NCBI GenBank assembly: GCA_964462125.1
Contig: CAYWXT010000255.1
Coordinates: 1 to 8,078, forward strand
Length of the DNA stretch: 8,078 nt
Direction of reading: 5' to 3'
Origin: JAWLFY01 sp964462125
Lineage (GTDB): Bacteria; Planctomycetota; Planctomycetia; Pirellulales; Pirellulaceae
Within the stretch, counting starts at the first letter, position 1. Each line of letters starts with the position of its first letter. Positions 1 through 6,618 of the stretch are shown in pieces. The notes beneath the pieces are model-generated. The model worked only from the letters and a program-made list of their open reading frames with translations. It was not told the DNA's origin and did no database searches. The position numbers and the translations under genes are program-made.

Positions 1-144
1 GGCCGAGCAGGTTCAGCGTATTCGGATCACCCTTGCCACCAAAATACTTGTCCAGAACTTGCTCGAAAACCGAACCAGCGAGCGGAAAAAGGGGTCAGGA
101 CCCTTTTCTGCCCTATCCGCCTGTCGAACCCCCGCGTTTTCAGG
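1..144. repeat. Composite dispersed repeat, copy 1 (modules A and B)
   Basis: Module A (1-80) is identical base for base to 543-622, and its first 55 bases are identical to 245-299. Module B (92-144) is identical to 300-352 and opens with the palindrome GGGTC-AG-GACCC (92-103), flanked here by AAAA (87-90) and TTTT (104-107), which gives a terminator-like hairpin. The copy ends exactly where the N gap starts, and it starts exactly where the post-gap sequence restarts, so both edges coincide with repeat boundaries. Long plus-strand frames through here also cross the Ns and are not genes. On the minus strand module A reads as the open peptide segment DKYFGGKGDPNTLNLLG, of unknown meaning. Confidence 0.9.
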
Positions 145-244
145 NNNNNNNNNNNNNNNNNNNNNNNNNNNNNNNNNNNNNNNNNNNNNNNNNNNNNNNN
201 NNNNNNNNNNNNNNNNNNNNNNNNNNNNNNNNNNNNNNNNNNNN
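145..244. other. Assembly gap (100 Ns)
   Basis: Exactly 100 Ns, the conventional length for a scaffold gap of unknown true size. Identical repeat modules lie on both sides, so the gap most likely marks an unresolved repeat, and the real number of repeat units here is unknown. Confidence 0.98.
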
Positions 245-352
245 GGCCGAGCAGGTTCAGCGTATTCGGATCACCCTTGCCACCAAAATACTTGTCCAGG
301 GGTCAGGACCCTTTTCTGCCCTATCCGCCTGTCGAACCCCCGCGTTTTCAGG
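245..352. repeat. Composite dispersed repeat, copy 2 (short A joined to B)
   Basis: Bases 245-299 repeat the first 55 bases of module A. The next base enters module B directly (300-352, identical to 92-144). Relative to copy 1, the 36 bases at 56-91 (rest of module A plus the AAAAAG spacer) are missing. The GGGTC-AG-GACCC hairpin core sits at 300-311, followed by TTTT. The clean junction suggests deletion between units or modular shuffling, though a misassembly next to the gap is possible. Confidence 0.9.
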
Positions 353-374
353 TCATGCTCGTGCGGAAGGGATC

Positions 375-454
375 ACCACGAAGGACACGAAGAACCACGA
401 AGGTCTGCGACGCTCCGCTCCCTGTTCTTCGTGCCGCTTCGTGCTCTTCGTGGT
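375..454. repeat. Long inverted repeat of CACGAAG heptamers
   Basis: The left arm (375-402) carries CACGAAG at 377, 386 and 396. The right arm (427-454) carries the complement CTTCGTG at 427, 437 and 446, with mirrored 9/10-base spacing. The arms pair at about 23 of 28 positions around a 24-base loop, enough for a stable hairpin or cruciform. I recall similar CACGAAG-rich intergenic repeats in planctomycetes and other environmental bacteria, but could not check this. No coding function is apparent. Confidence 0.8.
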
Positions 455-542
455 CCAAACCCGCCACCGAGCACTGGACGCTCCCAGGAGTCGAACAAAG
501 CACTGACCCCTCTTCCCCTTTTTCCCTATGCCGAATCCGAGT

Positions 543-622
543 GGCCGAGCAGGTTCAGCGTATTCGGATCACCCTTGCCACCAAAATACTTGTCCAGAAC
601 TTGCTCGAAAACCGAACCAGCG
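543..622. repeat. Module A of the composite repeat, copy 3
   Basis: Identical over 80 bases to 1-80. It is preceded at about 500-540 by a degenerate B-like segment (a GACCCC...CCCTTTTT run, then CCCTATGCCG, compared with CCCTATCCGC in module B), so the A/B alternation seems to continue. On the minus strand this copy lies in an open frame of 46 codons, ATG at 664-666 to TAG at 526-528. The ATG overlaps the PEP-CTERM stop as ATGA. The frame is mostly repeat sequence, so I do not annotate it as a gene. Confidence 0.85.
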
Positions 623-662
623 GGCGACACGGACGCAAATAGAGTCGCACAGGATCGGAGCT

Positions 663-1427
663 TCATGTCATCCGGGGAACCGAAGATTTCAGGCTGGAAA
701 AAGAGTCCTGACCCCTTTTTTGCAGCCGGCGACCGAGCAGCAGCGCCGCGATCACGCCATAGATCGCGATCCCCGCTGGTTCCGGCACCGGCCGGTTGCT
801 GACCTCCTCCCCCAAGACCACGGTCCGCTCACCAGGGGCAAAGGTGGGTGTGAGGAATTCGAACTCGCTGTCTGAATTCAGCCCGATCGTGGTGTCGGTC
901 GACGATGGCGGGTCCCCCCCAGGGCCACCGCCGGTGAGGTCGATCGTGAACTGCTGACCGTCCGATAAGCCGGCCAAACCGTAGTTGAAGACCAGCGTAC
1001 CGATCAGCATGTCATCGGTCGCGGGTGGTAACACGTCGAGATCTGGGATACCCATATGTTCCTCCAGACCCAACACGGCGCCGCTTCCGAAGGCTTCCAC
1101 GGGGGGGAACCAATCATTGATCGCCGAGTCCGGTGCTGGGATGAACTGGAACGCCGAGAAAACCGTCGAGTCTTCCGCGAGGGCGGCGCCGTCAATCGAA
1201 CTGCTTTCGACGTTGATTCCCACGAAGCTGATGGAACGATCACGCAACTCGCTACCGAAGTGCAGCCACAGCTCGAAATTTGCCGTCCCGCTACTCTCAT
1301 CCACCGTCGACTCGCCCAGTTCCAGGATCACCTCGTCCGCGTCGGGACTGAGGATGACCCCAGCTTCCAACGTCGACGCTGCGGCGAATGCGAAGAGAAA
1401 AAGCACACATCGAGTGCGAGTAAACAT
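663..1427 (-). CDS. PEP-CTERM sorting-domain protein with an extended C-terminus
   Basis: A 254-residue secreted protein. Residues 1-22 form a signal peptide (basic start, hydrophobic VLFLFAFAAAS, likely cleavage after LEA). The middle is acidic and rich in Ser, Gly and Asp, with no domain I recognise. The C-terminus has VPEP (214-217), a hydrophobic helix to about 231, and an Arg pair, as expected of a PEP-CTERM signal. In known families an exosortase cleaves this signal during surface delivery. The ATG at 1427 is chosen because AGAGGGG lies about 9 bases upstream and the signal peptide starts there; the frame is open to 1565, but the extra 46 residues do not look like an export signal. Oddly, about 19 residues follow the Arg pair, where such proteins normally end; these come from the hairpin element at 698-721 and sequence beyond it. 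The substrate or role of the mature part is unknown. Confidence 0.85.
   Translation of the reverse strand: MFTRTRCVLFLFAFAAASTLEAGVILSPDADEVILELGESTVDESSGTANFELWLHFGSELRDRSISFVGINVESSSIDGAALAEDSTVFSAFQFIPAPDSAINDWFPPVEAFGSGAVLGLEEHMGIPDLDVLPPATDDMLIGTLVFNYGLAGLSDGQQFTIDLTGGGPGGDPPSSTDTTIGLNSDSEFEFLTPTFAPGERTVVLGEEVSNRPVPEPAGIAIYGVIAALLLGRRLQKRGQDSFSSLKSSVPRMT
698..721 (-). repeat. Degenerate GTCAGGAC hairpin element at the 3' end of the PEP-CTERM gene
   Basis: Read on the minus strand this is an A-run, GGGGTCAGGACTC, then a T-run. It is the same core as in module B (GGGTCAGGACCC) with one change in the right arm. The arms GGGT and ACTC pair (with one G-T pair) around CAGG, extended by A-T pairs, so it could act as an intrinsic terminator. 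It lies inside the coding frame of the PEP-CTERM protein, where it encodes KRGQDSF. Two hairpins like this in module B suggest a mobile or spreading family. Confidence 0.65.
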
Positions 1428-1581
1428 CGGCTGGGCCCCTCTGATGAGTCGTGAGAAATGGAGTGCGATGGCCTTCTCAGGCCGTCGAGTTTGTGGTGCT
1501 GCCATCGGTGAGCGGAACATGCGGAGGTCGACCGCCAGGGAAGGCGAACGTACACATACGCACACGAGTAAACGCTACCGC

Positions 1582-1609
1582 ATCACCTTGGTGATCCGGT
1601 AATATCACC
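1582..1609 (-). promoter_or_regulatory. Overlapping GGTGAT/ATCACC inverted repeats upstream of the PEP-CTERM gene
   Basis: On the plus strand the order is ATCACC (1582-1587), TT, GGTGAT (1590-1595), eight bases, ATCACC (1604-1609). The central half-site can pair with either neighbour, so two alternative hairpins, or two overlapping dyad operators, are possible. It lies 155-182 bases upstream of the PEP-CTERM start. A regulatory role is inferred from symmetry and position only. Confidence 0.35.
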
Positions 1610-1629
1610 CCCGATGGTGGAGAGCGTAT

Positions 1630-1656
1630 CCGGGTTGCCACCGCTGAACAACCCGG
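1630..1656. other. Stem-loop between the sulfatase and PEP-CTERM genes
   Basis: A perfect 8-bp inverted repeat, CCGGGTTG (1630-1637) and CAACCCGG (1649-1656), with an 11-base loop. No T-run follows on either strand, so it is not a classical intrinsic terminator. The rest of 1428-1739 shows no gene: the frame upstream of the PEP-CTERM ATG is low quality and no promoter stands out. Confidence 0.4.
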
Positions 1657-1703
1657 GAGGGGTAAGAAGCTTTGCCGGAAAACGTGGATGAAGCGATCTG
1701 GCC

Positions 1704-1725
1704 CCTGAGCCGCTAACGACTCAGG
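1704..1725 (-). terminator. Possible stem-loop 3' end of the sulfatase transcript
   Basis: CCTGAG (1704-1709) and CTCAGG (1720-1725) form a 6-bp stem with a 10-base loop, starting about 14 bases past the sulfatase stop on the minus strand. No T-tract follows, so it could be a 3' stabilising structure or a copy of a palindromic intergenic repeat. The core (TGAGTCGTTAGCGGCTCA on the minus strand) resembles palindromes I recall from Rhodopirellula-type genomes, unverified. Confidence 0.35.
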
Positions 1726-1739
1726 TGTTTGGCACGTTC

Positions 1740-3665
1740 TCAGAGATCGCCGCCCAGGTAATCGGTACGGCGGAGGAGCTCGCTTTGCCGTCGCGGTTCG
1801 AACCCGAAGCGGATCTGGTCGACGTCGATCGGGTAGTTTCCGTCGGTGAAGTCGTGGAGAAAAACGGCGGTGTTGAGCATCTCCAGAGCTTCGACTTCGC
1901 TCTCGGCTCGGCTGATCGACTCGTACAGCAGCGGCCGCGGGTCGGTCTCGGCGTCGGTGTCACGTCCGAGGATTGCCAGAAATTCAGCGACGCGGGCGGC
2001 GACCAGCGGCTGCGGGTCCTCCGACAGACGCTCCACCGCCGGTCGAATCGGTTCGGCCTGCTCGCCGAAACAGCTGCAGGCGATCACGGCCCAGTATCGC
2101 ACCCAAGGATCGTCGTCCTGCAGCGCCTGCTGCAGAGGTTCGGCGGCCTGTTCAAACGGCAGCAAGGCAAGATTGGCGGTATCGATGAGATTGGCGATTC
2201 GTTCGGCTTGGCTCTCGCCAAAGCCGACCGGATCGTCCATCGCCTGTTCCACCAAGACCGCTTCGGGAAGGAAACTGAGGTCGGGCCAGTTCTTCAATCG
2301 CTCGTGAAGGCGTTTCCTCATGTCGGCCAACCGCTGGGCATGCTCTGGATCTCCCGCCAAGTTCCGCGTCTCGTGCGGATCGGCCTCCAGGTCGTACAAG
2401 GCTTCGACCGGTTTGGGTTGAAAGAACTGGCTTTGAATTTCGTTCAGCTCCCCCGCCTGGTACAGCTCTCGCCACTGAGCAAAAGCGAGCATCCGGTAGC
2501 GATAATTGTTTTGCAGTCCATCGGGGAGAAACGCTTCGAAGTTGCGGGCGTACTTCCACTGACCTTTTCGCAGTGTCCGCACCAAGTCGTACTTTTCGTC
2601 GAATCGGTCCGCGAATCCGACCGTTTCATCGCGCGCGTCGACCTCCGCCGCCTCGATTTCCGGCCCCAGGAACGGGCGTCCGTCGATCTCTTGCGGGACT
2701 GGGACTCCCGCCAACTGCAACACTGTCGCACCAAAATCGGTGAATTCGACGAAGCCGTCGCTGCGGCTTCCCAGCGGCCGGTCGACCAGGTGTTGGAACT
2801 TTGCCGGGACGTGAACGACCAGCGGCACGTGCAGTCCGGCCTCGTTGGTGTAGCCTTTGGACCCAGGGAGCACACCGCCGTGGTCGCCGAAATAGAAGAT
2901 GAACGTTTCATCGAACTTTCCCGCCTCCTGAAGATCCTGGACCGTCTCGCCGACGAGCCGGTCGATGATCGTCATTCGATCGTGATAGCGGGCGCGGGTA
3001 TAGCGAAACGTCGTCGTGTCGGGATAGTAGGGCTGCAGGCGGACCTCGGCCGGATCGGTCTCGGTCGGTTCTCGCATCGCCTCGGCGTCGAAGTGCAGTC
3101 GGCTCTCGTGCGAGTCGGTATGCGTTTGAACGTGGAAGAAGGGAGTGTCGGGCGCCGGACGGTTTTTCCAGCTCGCCATCCCGCTCGACTCGTCCCATGG
3201 ATCGGGTGACTTGACCGCGTTGTAATCCTCCTTGCGGTTGTTTGTCGTATAGTAGCCTGCCTCGCGCAAGTAGGCCGGGAACATTTTCAACCCGCCGGAG
3301 AGCGTGGCCAGTTTGTTCCGCCGATGGAATTGAGTCCCGATGCGAGGTGCGTAACAGGCTGTAATGAGGGTGGTTCGAGCGACCGAGCAGACTGGGGAAT
3401 TCGAGAACGCGCGGTCAAAGGTGATCCCGCCGTCGGCGAGTGCCTCGATGTTGGGAGCCGGGGCGCCATCGGGATCAAAGTGACGTAGATAATGTTTCGA
3501 ATTATCCTCCGACATGATCCAAACGATGTTCGGACGCTCGGTCGCGCCGGAACGCTGAGCCGACGCGACAGAGTCAGCACTGACCAGGGCCAGGGCAGCG
3601 ATGCTCCCCAGCATCAGGCGTCGAGTCAGGCCGGGACGCTGGGAGTAAACAGATCGATCGGGCAT
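1740..3665 (-). CDS. Tat-exported type I sulfatase with C-terminal HEAT-like repeats
   Basis: A 641-residue sulfatase of the alkaline phosphatase superfamily, closest by eye to heparan N-sulfatase-like planctomycete enzymes. It should hydrolyse sulfate esters or sulfamates, probably on polysaccharides; the substrate is unknown. Residues 1-36 are an export signal with twin arginine (TRRLML, 14-19) and an ASA cleavage site. Visible active-site elements are the metal ligands SEDN (52-55), the formylglycine site CSVAR (93-97), an HTDSHESR stretch (182-189), GDHGG (260-264) and Lys270. CSVAR departs from the canonical CxPSR at position 3. Residues of about 500-570 read as HEAT-like helices (DDDPWVRYWAVIACSCFG), followed by about 70 residues of unclear fold. 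The ATG at 3665 is preferred over an in-frame TTG at 3680, which would add 5 residues; neither has a clear Shine-Dalgarno. It is divergent from the peptidase gene. Confidence 0.92.
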   Translation of the reverse strand: MPDRSVYSQRPGLTRRLMLGSIAALALVSADSVASAQRSGATERPNIVWIMSEDNSKHYLRHFDPDGAPAPNIEALADGGITFDRAFSNSPVCSVARTTLITACYAPRIGTQFHRRNKLATLSGGLKMFPAYLREAGYYTTNNRKEDYNAVKSPDPWDESSGMASWKNRPAPDTPFFHVQTHTDSHESRLHFDAEAMREPTETDPAEVRLQPYYPDTTTFRYTRARYHDRMTIIDRLVGETVQDLQEAGKFDETFIFYFGDHGGVLPGSKGYTNEAGLHVPLVVHVPAKFQHLVDRPLGSRSDGFVEFTDFGATVLQLAGVPVPQEIDGRPFLGPEIEAAEVDARDETVGFADRFDEKYDLVRTLRKGQWKYARNFEAFLPDGLQNNYRYRMLAFAQWRELYQAGELNEIQSQFFQPKPVEALYDLEADPHETRNLAGDPEHAQRLADMRKRLHERLKNWPDLSFLPEAVLVEQAMDDPVGFGESQAERIANLIDTANLALLPFEQAAEPLQQALQDDDPWVRYWAVIACSCFGEQAEPIRPAVERLSEDPQPLVAARVAEFLAILGRDTDAETDPRPLLYESISRAESEVEALEMLNTAVFLHDFTDGNYPIDVDQIRFGFEPRRQSELLRRTDYLGGDL

Positions 3666-3737
3666 AACAGGTGGAACCAACAGAGAGAGTCGGACCGTTC
3701 AGGTGAGTCGAACCGGTCAAACGGGAGGGGGATCGTG
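3666..3737. promoter_or_regulatory. Divergent intergenic region between sulfatase and peptidase genes
   Basis: These 72 bases must carry the 5' signals of both genes, unless promoters lie inside the coding regions. I see no convincing -35/-10 pair. There is an imperfect inverted repeat, GACCGTT (3693-3699) and AACCGGTC (3711-3718, one bulged C), that could be an operator, and a strong ribosome binding site GGGAGGGG (3723-3730) seven bases before the peptidase ATG. Shared regulation is inferred. Confidence 0.45.
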
Positions 3738-6173
3738 ATGATGAAACGCTTCGATTGTAAACCGGCTCGCACCACCGTGCGCATCACCCTCTGGGCCAGC
3801 TTGGCGACAGGGTTGATGTTGGCCCACGCGCCGCCGCCGACGCCGTTGCTCGGGACGGAACCAGAGGAGGCTCCACCCCTTTCGCTGGAAACGCTCTACC
3901 ACCCCAAGGAAAAGTTCTCCTACGACGGGAAGGCTCCCCAGACCCATTGGGTCGGGGGCGAGCAAAACGAGTTGATCGTCCGTCGCGAGGAGAGTTGGAT
4001 GGTGGTTGACCTGCAGACGGGAGAAGAAGCGGCTTGGCCGGTCGTCGACGATTTGGAAAGCCAACTCTTGGCGTTGGATGGGGTGAAACCGGAGCAGGCC
4101 CGCTCGGGAGCAATGCAGGTCGCCGGTGAGATGGATAGCCCGCACGCAACGACGCTGGTACGTCTCGGCGAAGCGTTGGCGGTCGTTGCTCCCGATTCCC
4201 CCGCCCGCTGGCTAACCCGCGACGGGTCGCAATGGGACAACGCGACGCTTGACCCGGCGGACCGACGGGTGGCCTACACGACCGACGGTGACTTGTTCGT
4301 GCGCGACGTGGCGAGTGGACGTTCACTGCGGCTGACCAACGATGGTTCGGAGACGCGACTCAACGGTATCCTCGACTGGATGTACCAGGAGGAGATCTTC
4401 GGACGGGGAAACTACCGCGGGTTTTGGTTCAGCCACGACGGTCAATGGTTGGCGATGCTGCGGATCGACATCAGTCAGATCGAGCCGTATGTCCTGGCGA
4501 AGGCGGCGTCGGAGCGGGGAACCGGACTGGTCCGCCGCTACTCCAAACCGGGCGACCCGATTCCGCACGCCGAGTTGTTCGTGTGGGATCTTCGCCAGGC
4601 CGACCAGGGCCAGATCCCGCCGCCGCGCCGCATCGAGCGTTCCACGCAACAGCGGGAGCGGATCATCACCGGCGTCTGGTGGTCCTCCGATCGACAACGA
4701 CTGCTGTACAGCATCAGCGATCGGGTGCAGAGCTGGCGCGAGCTTCGGAGCGTCGATGCAGACGCGTTGGTCGCAGGGAGTGGCGAAGGCGGGGGCCAGA
4801 GCACGCGATTGCTGCGGGAGGAGAGTCCCGCCTGGGTCGAGCCGCCCGCCGCGCCCGCCTTCCTCGACGACGGCAGCATCGTCTGGCGGAGCGAGTTGCC
4901 GAGCGGATACAACCGACTCTATCGGATCCGCGAGGATGGCGGCGTCACCACGCCGCTCTCCCCCGAAGGCTTCAACGTCGAGAAGTTCTTCGTCGCCGAC
5001 GATAGCTCGTTCGCCCTGGTGACCGGCAACGCGGAAGGGGGCAACGTCGAACGGCACCTGTACCGCCTCGAGTTGGGAACTGAGACCGGTGGAGCAGATC
5101 CTGATCGAATGGGCACACTCAAACGTTTGACGAACAAGTCCGGCTGGAACCAAGCCGAGTTCAGCCCCGCCGGTCACGCCGCGGTGATCCGCCACTCAAC
5201 CCCCATCCGTCCCCCCAGTGTCGCGGTGATCGCGACGGCACCTGGGGAACGTCCGTCGGCGCCGGCGACAGGAAACGAATCCGACTCCGGAACCCGGTCC
5301 TCAGCAATAAACTCAGCTTCTGAGGCGGTTCGCGCCGACGGTATCGAGCTGGAAGCTTCCAAACTGGCGGTGCCCGGCGGAATGATCGAGCCGCAATTGT
5401 TCCAGATCGAGACCGACGACGGTGTCCGCCTTCCCGCGATGCTGATCCGTCCCCCCAACGCGGCGGAGGAAGAGGGGAAAGAAGGCGAAAGAATTCCGGT
5501 CGTGATCGAAGTCTACGGGGGTCCGAGGGCGCCGATCGCGACCGCGCAGTGGCGCGGCACCCGCAGCCTCTATCGGGAATGGCTGGCCCGTCACGGGATC
5601 GCGACGCTGTTGGTCGACAACCGTTCCAGCGGTGGGCGGGGCCTGGCCGAGACGTGGACGATCCAGCACCGAGTCGGCGAAGTCGAACTGGACGATCTGC
5701 TCGCCGCCGTCGAGTGGCTGAAGTCCCAGCGGTGGGTCGACTCGCAGAAGCTGGCGATTCGCGGATGGAGTTTCGGCGGCTTCATGACCTTGATGGCGAT
5801 GACCCAGAGCGGTGACTTTGCCGCCGGGATCGCCGGCGGGTCGGTCGCCGATTGGCGCGAGTACGACTCGTTCTACACCGAACGCTACATGGGGTTGCCG
5901 GCGGACAACCGGGAGGGCTACCGGAACACCGCGCCGGTCAACGCCGCGGCGGACCTGAATGGCCGATTGCTGTTGATCCATGGCGAGATGGATGACAACG
6001 TCCACCCCGCGAACACCCTGCGGATGGCCCAGGCCCTGCAGTCGGCGGGAAAATTGTTCGACCTGATGATCTACCCGGGGGCGGCACACGGAATTCACGA
6101 TCCGCAACAGGTTTGGCACTTGGCCCGCACGACCGATCGATTTCTGCGAGAGCACTTGGGCGTCCAGCCATGA
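3738..6173 (+). CDS. Dipeptidyl peptidase IV family serine peptidase (S9B)
   Basis: An 811-residue exported peptidase expected to release N-terminal X-Pro or X-Ala dipeptides. The start has a basic segment and a hydrophobic stretch (about 15-31), so it is secreted or anchored. An N-terminal beta-propeller domain contains DWMYQEEIFGR, whose Glu218/Glu219 match the double-Glu motif that holds the substrate amino group in DPP-IV. The alpha/beta-hydrolase domain has Tyr593 in VYGGP (oxyanion hole), Ser678 in GWSFGGF, YDSFYTERYMG, Asp752 in GEMDDNVH and His784 in GAAHGI: a complete catalytic set. It is longer than typical bacterial members, partly because of a low-complexity linker at about 500-545 between the two domains. 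GGGAGGGG upstream supports ATG 3738; ATG 3741 is equally possible. The frame is open further back to 3492, but that part is antisense to the sulfatase and is not needed. Confidence 0.93.
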   Translation: MMKRFDCKPARTTVRITLWASLATGLMLAHAPPPTPLLGTEPEEAPPLSLETLYHPKEKFSYDGKAPQTHWVGGEQNELIVRREESWMVVDLQTGEEAAWPVVDDLESQLLALDGVKPEQARSGAMQVAGEMDSPHATTLVRLGEALAVVAPDSPARWLTRDGSQWDNATLDPADRRVAYTTDGDLFVRDVASGRSLRLTNDGSETRLNGILDWMYQEEIFGRGNYRGFWFSHDGQWLAMLRIDISQIEPYVLAKAASERGTGLVRRYSKPGDPIPHAELFVWDLRQADQGQIPPPRRIERSTQQRERIITGVWWSSDRQRLLYSISDRVQSWRELRSVDADALVAGSGEGGGQSTRLLREESPAWVEPPAAPAFLDDGSIVWRSELPSGYNRLYRIREDGGVTTPLSPEGFNVEKFFVADDSSFALVTGNAEGGNVERHLYRLELGTETGGADPDRMGTLKRLTNKSGWNQAEFSPAGHAAVIRHSTPIRPPSVAVIATAPGERPSAPATGNESDSGTRSSAINSASEAVRADGIELEASKLAVPGGMIEPQLFQIETDDGVRLPAMLIRPPNAAEEEGKEGERIPVVIEVYGGPRAPIATAQWRGTRSLYREWLARHGIATLLVDNRSSGGRGLAETWTIQHRVGEVELDDLLAAVEWLKSQRWVDSQKLAIRGWSFGGFMTLMAMTQSGDFAAGIAGGSVADWREYDSFYTERYMGLPADNREGYRNTAPVNAAADLNGRLLLIHGEMDDNVHPANTLRMAQALQSAGKLFDLMIYPGAAHGIHDPQQVWHLARTTDRFLREHLGVQP

Positions 6174-6303
6174 GCTGCCGGATCGGGGGAGATGTTCCCA
6201 ACGGCTCGACGAAAAACGGGGGCGGAAGGGCTGTGCGCCGCCTGGGGGCACCGCTAGACTACGCGGCTTGATCCAGCTAAACCGTTCGGAGAATACTACT
6301 GTC

Positions 6304-6618
6304 ATGTACGCCATCATCGTGGACGGGGGACGGCAATATCGCGTTCAGCCCGGCATGGAAGTCGACGTCGACTATCGTGAGATCCCGCAAGGGGAGAGCA
6401 TTCAGTTTGAAAAGGTGCTGGCGGTCGGGGGCGATTACGGCATGAAGCTCGGGGCGCCCACCTTGCAGGGAGCGACAGTGACCGCTTCGGTGCTCGGCCC
6501 CAAGCAGGAAAAAAAGATTTACGTCCAGAAGTTTCGGCGGCGGAAGCACAGCCGTACCCGCACGGGGCATCGCCAGCTGATGACCCGGGTTCGGATCGAA
6601 GAGATCGCGGGCGTTTAG
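6304..6618 (+). CDS. rplU: 50S ribosomal protein L21
   Basis: A 104-residue protein of the usual L21 length. It starts MYAIIVDGGRQYRV, typical of the family, and has the conserved C-terminal block KIYVQKFRRRKHSRTRTGHRQ, basic and rRNA-binding, ending RIEEIAGV. L21 binds 23S rRNA in the large subunit. The ATG at 6304 is chosen by homology; an upstream TTG (6268) would add 12 unrelated residues. GGAG lies 12 bases before the ATG, a slightly long spacing. The 130 bases between the peptidase stop and this gene hold no clear terminator. A weak TTGATC (6268) and AATACT (6292) pair could be a promoter giving an almost leaderless mRNA, which is speculative. The expected partner rpmA (L27) does not follow. 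Confidence 0.97.
   Translation: MYAIIVDGGRQYRVQPGMEVDVDYREIPQGESIQFEKVLAVGGDYGMKLGAPTLQGATVTASVLGPKQEKKIYVQKFRRRKHSRTRTGHRQLMTRVRIEEIAGV

Noticed and set aside
375..454. CRISPR array
   Set aside because: The repeated heptamers are only 7 bases long, 9-10 bases apart and inverted between the two arms, without spacers of CRISPR length.
1..660. Insertion sequence or transposase gene
   Set aside because: No transposase-like translation in any frame and no terminal inverted repeats with target duplications; only short non-coding repeats are visible.
33..802. Two plus-strand frames across the repeat cluster and the N gap
   Set aside because: They contain the run of Ns, are built from repeated modules and have no recognisable domain.
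1428..1565. N-terminal extension of the PEP-CTERM protein
   Set aside because: The frame stays open, but the extra 46 residues precede a good signal peptide and a good Shine-Dalgarno sits right before ATG 1427.
1725..3209. 494-codon plus-strand open frame
   Set aside because: It is exactly antisense to the sulfatase, whose catalytic motifs are unmistakable. Long antisense frames are expected with such GC-rich third positions, and the translation shows no family features.
4323..5195. 290-codon minus-strand open frame
   Set aside because: Antisense to the peptidase propeller domain, with no export signal, motif or ribosome binding site of its own.
5313..6317. 334-codon minus-strand open frame
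   Set aside because: Antisense to the catalytic domain of the peptidase and to its end; composition is typical of a shadow frame (Arg, Pro and His rich) with no motif.
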